A DNA stretch of 64,000 nucleotides from Candidatus Woesearchaeota archaeon (GCA_020637495.1 JACJVV010000003.1:1-64000); one strand, 5' to 3'. Shown: positions 1 through 9,199, numbered from the stretch's first letter. The notes: generated by a model not told the origin, from the letters alone. Program-made: numbers and translations.

Positions 1-411
1 CAGGATCCTAAATACCCTGAGCAATCTTAATATCCTCAATACAAGGAACATCTGGGCTCCTACGAACATCAGGCTTAGATAAGTAGGTATTATTGATAGG
101 AAGTCTATTATCCCAAAAAAACTGAAGATGTAACTCTTAGGCTTCTTTATGCAATATATCCTAAGAGCATATTCTATTGTGAATAATATAGTGAATGTCC
201 ATTCTATTACTCTGAATAAAGAGCCGTGTGCAGCTTGAAATGATGGTACACTCTCAAGTACTACAGCTATTACACTTGCTATTATGGCAAAGAGAAGCAC
301 TATATCAAAAGCAAGACCTGGAGGAGTATCTGCTTCATATATTATATCATGGATCCTGGAACGCAATGGGGATTCATGCTTCTGATAATGAGGCTTATTA
401 TTCTTTGGCAT
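1..411 (-). CDS. Voltage-sensor ion channel, N-terminal part (cut by window edge)
   Basis: The frame stays open to the window edge, giving 137 residues. It shows the voltage-sensor half of a Kv-like six-TM channel: S1 about residues 35-55 (FDIVLLFAIIASVIAVVLES), S2 about 66-87 with an acidic residue (FTIEYALRIY), S3 about 97-117 with an Asp (FGIIDFLSIIP), and S4 from about 121 with Arg at every third position (LRILRLLRVFRIL). The S4 pattern is the classic gating-charge array. Pore and selectivity filter lie outside the window, so ion selectivity is unknown; potassium is an inference from family. The ATG at 411 is chosen because a TATA-like stretch (431-442) lies about 26 nt upstream; in-frame ATGs at 429 and 426 would sit too close to it. 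Confidence 0.85.
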   Translation of the reverse strand, partial: MPKNNKPHYQKHESPLRSRIHDIIYEADTPPGLAFDIVLLFAIIASVIAVVLESVPSFQAAHGSLFRVIEWTFTILFTIEYALRIYCIKKPKSYIFSFFGIIDFLSIIPTYLSLMFVGAQMFLVLRILRLLRVFRIL

Positions 412-487
412 ATGCTGCAAATACATCATGTATTTTTAAATATTGTCAAGGCATAGATTTATATTGGCACAATGAACTTCAATAAAC

Positions 488-787
488 ATGGGGGAAATCA
501 TAGAAGTAGTTGGTAAAAGCAGGATAAGAAGATATGATGTCCAGCTTAAAGATATAGACAATCTCAGGAAATATCCCCACTCTGAAGCAAAGATCCATGT
601 GAAACGTTTTGATAGGACTGGAAAAAGGCACAGATTCCTTGTAAATACGCAGTTCATGATTCATGGACAGATGTTCGTCTCACAATCAGAAGAGTGGGAT
701 TGCATGCTTGCAATAAGGGAATGCCTTGGCGGCATAAGGTCACAATATGACAAGTTCATGACAGCAAATATTGCAATAGCTGCTTGA
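488..787 (+). CDS. Small protein, possible HPF/RaiA-like ribosome-associated factor
   Basis: This is a 99-residue basic protein. The stretch from about residue 36 (KIHVKRFDRTGKRHRFLV, then a beta segment, then WDCMLAIRECLGGI) resembles the second half of S30AE/HPF ribosome hibernation domains: a beta strand of the form VKRFDKTGKR, a final strand, and an amphipathic helix. The domain would be short, so the assignment is tentative. A TATA-like box at about 455-466 places transcription start at the ATG, consistent with a leaderless gene. It is divergent from the ion channel gene. Another HPF-like protein lies at 10564-10944. Confidence 0.6.
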   Translation: MGEIIEVVGKSRIRRYDVQLKDIDNLRKYPHSEAKIHVKRFDRTGKRHRFLVNTQFMIHGQMFVSQSEEWDCMLAIRECLGGIRSQYDKFMTANIAIAA

Positions 788-936
788 TTAAACGTTCTTT
801 TTTCGTTTTTTCATAAATTATATAAATAAAATATGCATTCTTAGCTTTGTAAGAGAAAAGAAACATAATTATTTTCAGATCAAATGAAAGTAAGCTTGAG
901 AAAAAGAGTGAAGATTTCTTTTCAGAGGATTTAAAG

Positions 937-2472
937 ATGAACAATAAAATAAACAGTAACAATACTAATAGTTACAAAAACAATAATAAACATATCTCAG
1001 AATTGAAGGACAGGGATTTCTTCGATGGTGATGTAAAGATACTCAGGAAAGCAAAACCTGGACCAGTCATATTCAGCGTCTCTGATGCAACGGGTGCAAT
1101 TGATGCTGTCATAAAGGATTCAAGTTATGAGACCAATGATGTTGTAAGGATTTCTGGTAAAGTCAGCGAAAGAGCTGGAAGGTTGCAGATCGAGATAGAC
1201 AAGATATCAAGATCTGATAAGAATTTCGATGACATTCTGGACAAAGTCAGCGAACCAGTAAGAAAAGAGTTCAGCATCAGTTCAGATAGATATGAGAAGA
1301 TGAAGAACAGGATGCTGCAGATCGCAAAACGTGTGAGAAAGGCAGTCATAGAGAATGAACCGATACTGATAAGGCATCATAATGACTCAGACGGGATAAA
1401 CTCAGGACTCGCAATAGAAATGGCATGCAAACTTCTGATGGAAAAGCAAGGTATAAACCCTGACTATAACTTATACAGAAGCCCAAGCAAAGCCCCATTC
1501 TACGAGACTGGAGATGTCTTTAGGGATCTTGTCCTTGCAAAAAGACTTGATAACTTTGGACAGAAAAAGCCTTTGGTTATGATACTCGACAATGGTTCAA
1601 CCCCTGAAGATACATTCGGGATGAAGACATTGTCATTACTTGGATATGAGATCATAGTGATTGATCATCATAATCCTGTCAAGATGGAGGAAGCAAAAGA
1701 TGGAAGCGGAGAGAAGACAACATCAGTCTGCCCATTCTTGAGATTGCATCTTAATCCATACATGTTCGGACTCGATGGACAGACAAGCGCAGGGATGCTG
1801 TGCTATGAAGTAGGAAGATTCATATCCGAAGAGTTCGATAATCCAGTTATGCCTGCTGTTGCAGCAATAAGCGATAGATGCAGCATACCTGAAACGGATT
1901 CATACATAAATAATTCTGGTCGAGCAAAGGAAGAATTGACAAATATAGGGACTGCGATAGATTTTGTCGCATACCATCTCAGATTTGATGGTGGCAAAGG
2001 AGTGTTTGAAGAGCTTTTGCACAATAAAGAGATGGTCGACATGATAAATGCTGAAGTCAACAAAGGGGTTGAGACACAATTGCAGAGCACATTGCCTTAC
2101 TTAAGGACACAGGAGATAAAGAATGTGACATTCTCTACACTTGATCTTGAAAAGTATACATTACGTTTCACTTATCCGACACCAGGAAAAGTAATAGGTC
2201 TTGTGCACGATCAGGTTGCAATCGGAAAAGAGAACCCAGTAATATCTTTGGGATACCTTTCAGACATGGTAATCATAAGAGCAACTCAGCCTATACTTCC
2301 GGTACAGGCTATAATAGAGAAACTGCAGCAAGATATACCTGAAGCGAATGTCGACGGTGGAGGCCATGAATGCGCAGGAACAATCAAGTTTGTCTCAGCT
2401 CACCTGCATTCAGTCCTTGAGAACATAAAACAGCAGCTCAGACATCTTGAACTGCCTTCAAAGGAAGAATAA
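937..2472 (+). CDS. DHH-family phosphoesterase, RecJ-like, with N-terminal OB fold
   Basis: A 511-residue protein. Residues about 20-95 look like an OB-fold nucleic-acid-binding domain (GDVKILRKAKPGPVIFSVSD... VRISGKV). The DHH catalytic domain follows, with motif I as IRHHNDSDG (about 145-153) and motif III as VIDHHNP (about 245-250), the metal-binding residues of the superfamily. The DHHA1-type C terminus carries DGGGHECAG. The architecture fits archaeal RecJ-like exonucleases or GINS-associated nuclease relatives acting on ssDNA or RNA; the substrate cannot be read from sequence. Start ATG 937 has an AGAGG SD 8 nt upstream (924-928). The promoter TATA is at about 815-825, leaving a leader of about 90 nt. 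The first 17 residues are an Asn-rich tail. Confidence 0.85.
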   Translation: MNNKINSNNTNSYKNNNKHISELKDRDFFDGDVKILRKAKPGPVIFSVSDATGAIDAVIKDSSYETNDVVRISGKVSERAGRLQIEIDKISRSDKNFDDILDKVSEPVRKEFSISSDRYEKMKNRMLQIAKRVRKAVIENEPILIRHHNDSDGINSGLAIEMACKLLMEKQGINPDYNLYRSPSKAPFYETGDVFRDLVLAKRLDNFGQKKPLVMILDNGSTPEDTFGMKTLSLLGYEIIVIDHHNPVKMEEAKDGSGEKTTSVCPFLRLHLNPYMFGLDGQTSAGMLCYEVGRFISEEFDNPVMPAVAAISDRCSIPETDSYINNSGRAKEELTNIGTAIDFVAYHLRFDGGKGVFEELLHNKEMVDMINAEVNKGVETQLQSTLPYLRTQEIKNVTFSTLDLEKYTLRFTYPTPGKVIGLVHDQVAIGKENPVISLGYLSDMVIIRATQPILPVQAIIEKLQQDIPEANVDGGGHECAGTIKFVSAHLHSVLENIKQQLRHLELPSKEE

Positions 2473-2499
2473 TCTTATAAATAAATCATATTTGATGAT

Positions 2500-3393
2500 A
2501 TGTTTATGCAGGTTGAAATAGTCAAGGATATCAATGCTTGTAAAGAGCTTTGGCATAGATTCTGTCCTAAAAAGATGGTATGGAATGAATGGGAAGTATG
2601 CTTATGCTTCTTAGATGGACATGAACCATATTTCTTGCATATCAAGAAAGATGACCAAGAAGGACTTCTTCCTCTATGGTATGATTCCGAATTAAAAGCC
2701 TACAGACAATTTGGAGGAACCTATCCAGAGAATAGGCAGTTCTGGTTTCCTGAGACCTGGCTTGATGAATTACTGCCACACATACCTAAGCCTCTTGCAT
2801 TCTATGACATGAACCATGAGAGCTGTGGAAGAGCTATGCAGAATTCCACACTAAAAGATAAATTCAAGCCTGAAGGTTTCAGATACATCCTGCCTATTGA
2901 AAAGCATCAGAAAGTAGATAGTTTCTTAGCGACATTCAGCAAAAAACATAGATATAATCTTCTCAGCGACATAAATAAATGCAAAAGCAAGTATAGGTTT
3001 GAATGGTCGCAAGAATATGATCCTGTGCTTGAGGAGTTCAATAGAATCCGATTCGGACAAGAATCAAATTATTCTGATGAGGAATTTGTCCGGCAATTCA
3101 GGAAATTAATCGAGTATGTAACAGAGAAGGAGATGCTAATAACACTAAAAGTATTCGAAGGGGATAAGCTCATAGGTATTGAGATTGCAATCAGATTCGA
3201 TAGCACATATCTGCTTCTTAATGGGGGATATGCTACTGAATACAAGAATGTCGGGAAATATCTGATTTATCTGCATATACTAAAAGCTTTTGAGGATGGG
3301 TACAAAGAGATGGACTTCCTGACAGGAGAAGGTGGATGGAAAGAACTATGGAATCTTGATAAGGAACAATATTATACATTCAGATTAGAATAG
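2500..3393 (+). CDS. GNAT-superfamily acyltransferase (FemAB/BioF2-like)
   Basis: A 297-residue protein with the shape of the Acetyltransf_6/CelD-FemAB branch of the GNAT superfamily. The C-terminal half has a FSKKHRYNLLSDINKCKSK segment typical of the K-x-R-x-x-L region, then a GNAT core ending in LLNGGYATEYKNVGKYLIYLHILKAFEDGYKEMDFLTGEGGWKE. The acyl acceptor is unknown. A TATA (about 2474-2485) lies about 26 nt before ATG 2500; a second ATG is at 2506. It lies 27 nt after the DHH gene but appears to have its own promoter. Confidence 0.65.
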   Translation: MFMQVEIVKDINACKELWHRFCPKKMVWNEWEVCLCFLDGHEPYFLHIKKDDQEGLLPLWYDSELKAYRQFGGTYPENRQFWFPETWLDELLPHIPKPLAFYDMNHESCGRAMQNSTLKDKFKPEGFRYILPIEKHQKVDSFLATFSKKHRYNLLSDINKCKSKYRFEWSQEYDPVLEEFNRIRFGQESNYSDEEFVRQFRKLIEYVTEKEMLITLKVFEGDKLIGIEIAIRFDSTYLLLNGGYATEYKNVGKYLIYLHILKAFEDGYKEMDFLTGEGGWKELWNLDKEQYYTFRLE

Positions 3394-3443
3394 AAATTAT
3401 TATTCTGGCTTCAATTGGCCATCATTATCATAACATAACTTAC

Positions 3444-3464
3444 AGCACTTATTTCATGAGTGCT
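3444..3464. terminator. Hairpin between convergent genes
   Basis: AGCACT (3444-3449) and AGTGCT (3459-3464) form a perfect 6-bp stem with a 9-nt loop, lying between the convergent acyltransferase and nuclease genes and followed by TAATTT. It may help end transcription; archaeal termination does not require hairpins, so this is weak. Confidence 0.3.
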
Positions 3465-3473
3465 TAATTTGTG

Positions 3474-4292
3474 TTACTCTTGTTTAAGTTTCCCTGATTT
3501 ATCGTAACACAAATCATAGAAGTCACATTGTCCTGAATGCCATTTGCATAATGGTGAAGGTTTTCTTGGATAATCATCTTTCAGGTCGCTTTCAGTAGCA
3601 GCATGTATCTGTTCTATCTCGAACCTTGCAAGCTTAAGCAATTCCTCGTCGACATCAATCATGCGTTCACCATGACGTAAGAAGTTTATACCTGCTTTTG
3701 TAGGAAGCTTTCCATGCTTCTCCTGATAGAGAAGCGCATAGATTGCCAGCTGAAGCTTGTATTCAGGAGTGATATGATCTCGTTTTGAAGTCTTGTAGTC
3801 CATGACAATTATCTCATCCTCTACCTCATGTATTGCATCGATGAATCCTTTTATCTGGTGCTGCTCAGAGATGTATTCCTCTTCAGTTCGAGGTATCCAT
3901 TTCTTGAAAGCTATCTTAAATCCATCCTTGTCCTTTGAAAGCTTCTTCATCAAACCTTCAATCCAGAACATGAGCATCTGTTCAGTCTCCTCATAATAGA
4001 ATAGGCGCTGTGCCTCTGTCATATCCAGCTCCTCGAGCTCATCCTTTGCAGAATTCCATTTCTGCAGAAGAAAATCCTTAAGAAGACCTTTTAGCAATAG
4101 GCTGATCTCTGTTTCAGGAAGCTTATCAACATCAACCTTGAAGAAATCCTCTAGAGCAGAATGCGCGATGCTTCCACGTATAAGGTGTATGCTTGGCAAA
4201 GTCTGGAGCTTCTTTATGTAAACATAATAGTATTTCCTTGGACACTGTTTGTAAGTGTTGATAGATGATGGTGATTGAATGCGTCTTGCCAT
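3474..4292 (-). CDS. PD-(D/E)XK nuclease, Cas4/RecB-like, with four-cysteine cluster
   Basis: A 272-residue protein with the RecB/Cas4 layout: first cysteine near residue 17 (CPRKYYY), RGSIAHSALEDFF (the R-G-x-x-x-H motif I), KGFIDAIHEVEDEIIVMDYKTSKR (catalytic D and the D-Y-K-T form of the E/D-x-K motif), QLAIYALLY (Q-x-x-x-Y motif), and a C-terminal trio of cysteines (CKWHSGQCDFYDLC). Four cysteines in this arrangement usually bind a 4Fe-4S cluster. Likely a DNA exo- or endonuclease in repair. There is no CRISPR array or cas gene nearby, so it is not called Cas4. Start ATG 4292 gives MARRIQSPSSINTYKQC, normal for the family. Confidence 0.85.
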   Translation of the reverse strand: MARRIQSPSSINTYKQCPRKYYYVYIKKLQTLPSIHLIRGSIAHSALEDFFKVDVDKLPETEISLLLKGLLKDFLLQKWNSAKDELEELDMTEAQRLFYYEETEQMLMFWIEGLMKKLSKDKDGFKIAFKKWIPRTEEEYISEQHQIKGFIDAIHEVEDEIIVMDYKTSKRDHITPEYKLQLAIYALLYQEKHGKLPTKAGINFLRHGERMIDVDEELLKLARFEIEQIHAATESDLKDDYPRKPSPLCKWHSGQCDFYDLCYDKSGKLKQE

Positions 4293-4392
4293 AATCCATT
4301 ACCAGTAGAAGTAGTTTATAAGATTTAGGGTAGAGAATGTCCATAGGAAAACAATCAAATATCTTTTAAATAATGGTATAGTTGCTATATAA

Positions 4393-5301
4393 ATGCCAAT
4401 AAAGATCAAGGACGGGTTGCCAGCAGTGAAACAGCTCAGAGAGGAGAATATATTCGTCATGACTGAGCATCGAGCAGCTCACCAGGATATCAGGCCATTA
4501 AAGGTGCTCATATTAAATATAATGCCAGAAAAGCCTAAGACAGAACTGCAGCTTTTGAGAAGATTATCAAACACTCCGCTTCAGGTCGAGGTTGATCTTA
4601 TCCATCCTGAAACACATCAAAGCAAGAATACCTCAAAAATGCATCTTGACCTCTTCTATAAGAATTTCAAGGACATAAAACATCAGAAGTATGATGGTAT
4701 GATAATAACAGGGGCACCTGTAGAACAGCTTGAGTTCGAGGAAGTGAATTACTGGGATGAGCTCAAAGAGATAATGGAGTGGTCAAAGCATAATGTCACA
4801 TCAACTCTGCATATATGCTGGGCAGCACAAGCAGGATTATATTATCATTATGGAATCGGAAAACATCCACTTGACAAAAAAGCATTCGGAGTCTTCAAGC
4901 ATATCGTCTACAAGGATAATGACCATGATGATCTTGTCAGAGGATTTGATGATGAGTTCTGGGCTCCGCATTCAAGACATACTACCATATCAAGAGAGGA
5001 GATACTAAAAGTCCCAGAACTGGACTTAATATCAGACTCAAAAGAAGCAGGAGTATATATGGTGGCTTCCAAAGACAAGAGGCAGGTTTTCGTTACAGGT
5101 CATTCTGAATATGATCCTGACACATTAAAGCAGGAATTTGAGAGGGACATAAAGAAAGGACTGAAGATTGATGTACCTGAGAATTATGACGTAAAAAAAC
5201 CAAAAGTCAAATGGAGATCACATTCAAGCCTTCTTTATAGCAATTGGATAAACTATTATGTCTACCAGCTTACTCCATACAAATTGGATCAGATAAAGTA
5301 G
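4393..5301 (+). CDS. metA: Homoserine O-acyltransferase (MetA family), probably acetyl-specific
   Basis: A 302-residue protein matching MetA along its length. It would acylate homoserine as the first committed step to methionine. Visible features: MPEKPKTELQLLRRLSNTPL, the specificity loop TGAPVEQLEFEEV, the catalytic Cys142 in HICWAAQAGLYYHYGIGKH, and the His/Glu pair in VTGHSEYD (His237, Glu239). Position 111 is Glu; family work links Glu111 to acetyl-CoA use and Gly111 to succinyl-CoA, so an O-acetyltransferase is inferred. A TATA (about 4362-4373) lies about 26 nt before the ATG, consistent with a leaderless mRNA. No other methionine genes are adjacent. Confidence 0.92.
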   Translation: MPIKIKDGLPAVKQLREENIFVMTEHRAAHQDIRPLKVLILNIMPEKPKTELQLLRRLSNTPLQVEVDLIHPETHQSKNTSKMHLDLFYKNFKDIKHQKYDGMIITGAPVEQLEFEEVNYWDELKEIMEWSKHNVTSTLHICWAAQAGLYYHYGIGKHPLDKKAFGVFKHIVYKDNDHDDLVRGFDDEFWAPHSRHTTISREEILKVPELDLISDSKEAGVYMVASKDKRQVFVTGHSEYDPDTLKQEFERDIKKGLKIDVPENYDVKKPKVKWRSHSSLLYSNWINYYVYQLTPYKLDQIK

Positions 5302-5368
5302 ATATAACATTAAAAAAGACAATATAGAAATCATATAAAAAAATATAGATATAAATTTGTTAATGTGA

Positions 5369-6658
5369 TCATGCCTCTTGGCATGCCTTGTAGATGTTCT
5401 CGAACAATTCTGGAATATCTTCTGTCTTGACTGCTGAGAACGCTATCCTTAAAAGATCGTCTAGAGCAATTACGCCTGTTGAATATTTCTCAAGAAGTAT
5501 CTGACGGACCTTCTCTGCATCTTTCTTTAATCTTATGCACATGAAATATCCGCTATTGTAAGGCAGTGCTTCAAACTCAGAACTGTAATCATTATCCTCA
5601 AGAGTCTTCTTGACAAGGTCATATCTTCCTTGCATGATTGCGAACTTCTCTTCCTTCTGCTTCAAGTAATCAGGGTCTGAGAAACCGTTAAGGACTATCG
5701 ACTGGCTAAGATGTGAATCGTTTGAGATATTACCCCTGATCGCTCCTGCAACTTTTGCTGCTAACGCTTCATATAGGCCATCTGTTCCATTCTTCACTGC
5801 AAATGTGATGAAACCTACCCTGAATCCCCAGACATAATCCTCTTTTGTTGCTCCATCAATCTTCACTGCAAGGATGTTCTCACTCAGGTCTGATAATTCC
5901 TCGAATAAAGATGTCTTCCTTATACCATCTTGGTAGACAAGTCCGAAATAAGCATCATCGCATAGAACTACTATCTCTTTCCCTGAATCTGCAGCATCTC
6001 TTATTGCAGAGATTATTTCCTCTGCTTCTTTCTCTGTAGGAGTATAACCAGTAGGATTGTTAGGGAAATTCAGCAGCAATATCTTCTTTGCCCCATCTTC
6101 AGCTAATTTCTCTTTCAATCCATCTACGTTGAAAGCATTCTCATCTGTAAATGTCTTGAATGTATCGATCTTTGCACCATATGCGCTTTGAAGAGTCAGA
6201 CGATAATTTCCCCAGTAAAGATCAGGAGAGATAATATTATCGCCTGGATCAGCAAACATATAGCCACACATGGAGATACCATGTGTAAGTGCACAAGTCA
6301 CGACTGGGAGACTCATCTTCTTTCCGGCAAGATTTGGATTCTTCTGGATGATCATCTCCTGCCATTTCTTCCTAAGCTCAGGTTTTCCAAAACTAGGAGC
6401 ATATGGGAATGCATCCTTTGGCTCTATCCCTTTTATCTGGCCAGCAATACATGCTAGTCGCATAGGGCTTCCATCCTCTTCCAGAGCTGCACCTATAGTT
6501 GCATTTATCTTCTTTCCTTTTGCGTCGGCAGTCTGCGCAAGAATGCCTTTCTTTGGGAAGAAGATTGCTTTACCTTTCTCAGATAAAAGATTAAGTACAA
6601 CAGGATTTACCTGTTGGATTGCATTGTTCAGTTCCTCAGCTTGTGGATTTAGAGCCAT
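5369..6658 (-). CDS. PLP-dependent class I/II aminotransferase
   Basis: A 429-residue fold-type I aminotransferase. Visible motifs: NFPNNPTGYTPTEKEAEEI (the N-P-T-G cofactor/substrate loop), CDDAYFGLVY (the D-x-A-Y motif), and KIDGATKEDYVWGFRVGF holding the Schiff-base lysine and the G-x-R-x-G phosphate-binding arginine. It ends in a region with the expected carboxylate-binding Arg (DLLRIAF). Amino-acid specificity is not readable. It lies 34 nt downstream of PEPCK with an SD (GGAGAG) before its ATG, so it is probably the second gene of that operon. The pairing suggests shuttling between C4/C3 acids and amino acids (inference). Confidence 0.85.
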   Translation of the reverse strand: MALNPQAEELNNAIQQVNPVVLNLLSEKGKAIFFPKKGILAQTADAKGKKINATIGAALEEDGSPMRLACIAGQIKGIEPKDAFPYAPSFGKPELRKKWQEMIIQKNPNLAGKKMSLPVVTCALTHGISMCGYMFADPGDNIISPDLYWGNYRLTLQSAYGAKIDTFKTFTDENAFNVDGLKEKLAEDGAKKILLLNFPNNPTGYTPTEKEAEEIISAIRDAADSGKEIVVLCDDAYFGLVYQDGIRKTSLFEELSDLSENILAVKIDGATKEDYVWGFRVGFITFAVKNGTDGLYEALAAKVAGAIRGNISNDSHLSQSIVLNGFSDPDYLKQKEEKFAIMQGRYDLVKKTLEDNDYSSEFEALPYNSGYFMCIRLKKDAEKVRQILLEKYSTGVIALDDLLRIAFSAVKTEDIPELFENIYKACQEA

Positions 6659-6692
6659 TTTTATCTCTCCGTTCTTTATTTAACTTCACTGA

Positions 6693-8537
6693 TCATTGGA
6701 AATCACTCGGCAAGATTATTGATTTGCCGTATTTCTCCTTAGCTTCAAGCAACCTTTCTCTCTGCTCTTCGAGCTGCTTATTGAACACTTCAGGAGTGTC
6801 TTCATCGGAATAGATACTCTCCATCCTGTCTATCTTCGCTATAAGATTGTCTACCCTGATCGAGAATTGCTTGTTATAATCTTCCTCAGTGTAATCCTTA
6901 TCGAATACCTGGCTGAATAATGCCTTAAGATCCTCATACAAAGGTATATGACCTACAGGTGTCTCTATAGCTTCATAGTCTCCATGGACACGACCTTCTG
7001 CCCAAAGTAGCCAAACTTTCTTGTCTGTCTTATCATTCAGGTACTTCCCATTCTCCTTGAGGAAATAGTTCGTGTGGAATATCGTCGGAACTTTTGCAAG
7101 CCTGTTGCCGAACTCAAGATGATTCTTGATATATTCTCCAAGAGGAACAGCTAAGAAATCAAGGTTTGCCATAGGTGAGTGTGTTAGGACACCTTCCTTG
7201 CCTATGGTTGCTGCTGTAGTCTCTGATTCAAGGCATGCTCCAAGAACAACTCCATGTGCCCAGCTCAATGCCTGCTTCACTGGAACATTAGTGTCAGAAT
7301 CTCGCCCACCATATAATATTCCATCGACCATGACTCCCTCAGGATCATCTGCCTTAGGATCAGCATTAGCAAGTTCGTTTATCCTCATAGTATAACGGGA
7401 ATTCTTATGAGCAAGATCAATAGCCTTGCCATCCTTGTCTACATTCCCTTCTTTCCAGATACCGCTATGGTTCTTTCCCTCTTTTGGGGTATCCATGCCC
7501 ATATTTATCCAATAAGGCTTATCGTCATTCACAAGCACGTTTCCAAAGATCAATTCTCTTGGTGTTGTAAGGCATTCATAGATCAATGCATCATCTGTTG
7601 GATTGACGTCTGCAATGATTCCAAAGATACCTTGCTCAATGTTCACTGCATGGCATGAACCATCATCCCAAACCTTCAGATATGCTATATCATCACCTAC
7701 TATGCTCTGTCCAGGGACCATAGCTGTTGATGTCTTTCCGCATGCACTCGGGAAAGCTCCTGTGAAATATGAGACTCTGCTTTTACCTTCAGGATGTATT
7801 CCCATTATGAACATATGCTCTGTAAGCCAGTCTTCGCTGTTCGCCTTCCTTATCGCAAGCCTCAATGCAAGCTTTTTCAAGCCGACAGTATTGCCTGCGT
7901 ATTGAGTATTGCAGCTGAATACACGATTCTCCTCAAGATCAGTATAGATCCTTCGCTTTTCGACATTCTTTGAAGTATTGTTCTCATCAAGCTCTCCTGA
8001 TGAGTGAATGAAATAGAAGAAATCTTCACTTCCATCCAACCTCTTGAACTGTTCATAACCTGAACGATAAAGGATGTCCTCGCTGTGGATCACATATGCG
8101 CTGTCTGTTATCTGCATAGCGGACAATGAGAATCTTGAATTAAGAGGACCAAGGCAGTAGAATTTCACATACATCTCTTTGCCTTCCATTATACCTTGCA
8201 TCAATTCCTTGAATTCTGCAGTGCATTCTTCCTTATCTGCAGAGTTGATATACTTGCTTATTGTCTTTCCTTTCGGAAGGAGTATCTTCGTATGAGCCTT
8301 ATCTCTTCCCTGATCATAATAACCGTCATAATGTATAGTATGCCCTTCAGTTGATAGCTTTGCTTCCTCGTTCTTTTCAACTGCTGCATTCCTTATGTAT
8401 TCCTGATCCTCTTTTGAGTCGGTCAACACAGTGACTTTTGCAGGTTTACATATCTCTACCCATTCATTAACTATGCTTATTGCCTTCGGATTGTTTAAGG
8501 CCTCTAACTTCTTCATATTCTCAGAATCTATTGTCAT
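6693..8537 (-). CDS. pckG: Phosphoenolpyruvate carboxykinase (GTP-type)
   Basis: A 614-residue protein of the GTP-dependent PEPCK family, which interconverts oxaloacetate and PEP for gluconeogenesis. It carries the P-loop AFPSACGKTSTAMVP (about residues 261-275) with the reactive cysteine of GTP enzymes, GDDIAYLKV, and FGNVLVNDDKPYWINMG; length is normal. ATG 8537 is preferred over in-frame ATG 8552, because the 8552 ATG starts inside GGAGGG, which is a good SD 7-8 nt before 8537. A TATA-like GTATATAAC lies at about 8581-8589, leaving a short leader. First gene of an operon with the aminotransferase. Confidence 0.94.
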   Translation of the reverse strand: MTIDSENMKKLEALNNPKAISIVNEWVEICKPAKVTVLTDSKEDQEYIRNAAVEKNEEAKLSTEGHTIHYDGYYDQGRDKAHTKILLPKGKTISKYINSADKEECTAEFKELMQGIMEGKEMYVKFYCLGPLNSRFSLSAMQITDSAYVIHSEDILYRSGYEQFKRLDGSEDFFYFIHSSGELDENNTSKNVEKRRIYTDLEENRVFSCNTQYAGNTVGLKKLALRLAIRKANSEDWLTEHMFIMGIHPEGKSRVSYFTGAFPSACGKTSTAMVPGQSIVGDDIAYLKVWDDGSCHAVNIEQGIFGIIADVNPTDDALIYECLTTPRELIFGNVLVNDDKPYWINMGMDTPKEGKNHSGIWKEGNVDKDGKAIDLAHKNSRYTMRINELANADPKADDPEGVMVDGILYGGRDSDTNVPVKQALSWAHGVVLGACLESETTAATIGKEGVLTHSPMANLDFLAVPLGEYIKNHLEFGNRLAKVPTIFHTNYFLKENGKYLNDKTDKKVWLLWAEGRVHGDYEAIETPVGHIPLYEDLKALFSQVFDKDYTEEDYNKQFSIRVDNLIAKIDRMESIYSDEDTPEVFNKQLEEQRERLLEAKEKYGKSIILPSDFQ

Positions 8538-8663
8538 GAACAAACCCTCCATTGTTTTGTTTTATCAAATAATCAAGATTGTTATATACGACGAGCTATG
8601 GCCCTTTTAAAAAGTTTATCGATAGGCCATCAAATGGTTACTAAATTCGTACCTAGTATCCTT

Positions 8664-8897
8664 TTAGTTAGGTATATCTGATACCAGCCATGATGCAAAT
8701 CCACCCATAGAATACATCATGCCTTCAAGCGTCTTATCCTTTCCAAGATCAAGCCTATCCCATGCTTCTTTTGTGACACCAGCAGCAGCAAGAGCTGCAT
8801 GTGAGGCATCACATGGCTTCCTATATGTCCTCATCACTTCACTTATAGCAGAACTTATCCTATAACCTTCAAGAAATGCATCAATGTATCTTCCCAT
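8664..8897 (-). CDS. Small protein of unknown function
   Basis: A 77-residue protein with no recognised domain. It looks helical, with an Ala-rich middle (ASHAALAAAG) and one cysteine. A TATA-like ATTTTTAAAG (8920-8929) lies about 27 nt before the ATG, supporting a leaderless real gene. It sits between PEPCK and the NAD kinase operon, all on the minus strand. Confidence 0.55.
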   Translation of the reverse strand: MGRYIDAFLEGYRISSAISEVMRTYRKPCDASHAALAAAGVTKEAWDRLDLGKDKTLEGMMYSMGGFASWLVSDIPN

Positions 8898-8937
8898 ACG
8901 AAAAGAAAAGTATTAGTAGATTTTTAAAGATTTGCAA

Positions 8938-9198
8938 TCAGTCATCTGTCTCAGGAAGGTTCTTCTCATTCGCTTTCATTGCTGTATTGAAGAGGATCTC
9001 ATTATCTTTTTTGAGCTGTTCGATCTCTGCATCACGTCTTTCGATCTGTTCCTTGAACCATTGATGTAGCTGCTCTATTGAGACTGTGTTTGATTTTATC
9101 TCCTTCTCCATGTCTGCAATAGTCATGCGTCTTGCTGAATCGCTATCCTTCTTCTTCATATCTTCGCTTTCAGATTTTACATTATCTTCTTCAGCCAT
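8938..9198 (-). CDS. Small coiled-coil protein downstream of NAD kinase
   Basis: An 86-residue, highly charged protein; residues about 25-70 have heptad spacing (MEKEIKSNTVSIEQLHQWF, then EIEQLKKDNEILF) predicting one coiled coil. It begins one base after the NAD kinase stop codon, so the two are almost certainly co-transcribed and translationally coupled. Function unknown; similar coiled-coil proteins lie at 10245-10538 and 46825-47295. Confidence 0.6.
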   Translation of the reverse strand: MAEEDNVKSESEDMKKKDSDSARRMTIADMEKEIKSNTVSIEQLHQWFKEQIERRDAEIEQLKKDNEILFNTAMKANEKNLPETDD

Positions 9199-9199
9199 C

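Noticed and set aside
228..485. Plus-strand 85-codon frame
   Set aside because: It is antisense to the ion-channel gene, whose minus-strand frame encodes clear S1-S4 helices.
884..934. 16-codon upstream frame before the DHH gene
   Set aside because: No compositional bias, and its stop only happens to fall just before the SD-led ATG; no evidence it is a regulatory peptide.
3474..4292. Calling the Cas4-like nuclease part of a CRISPR system
   Set aside because: No repeats, spacers or other cas genes are present in the window; stand-alone Cas4/RecB-like nucleases are common in archaea.
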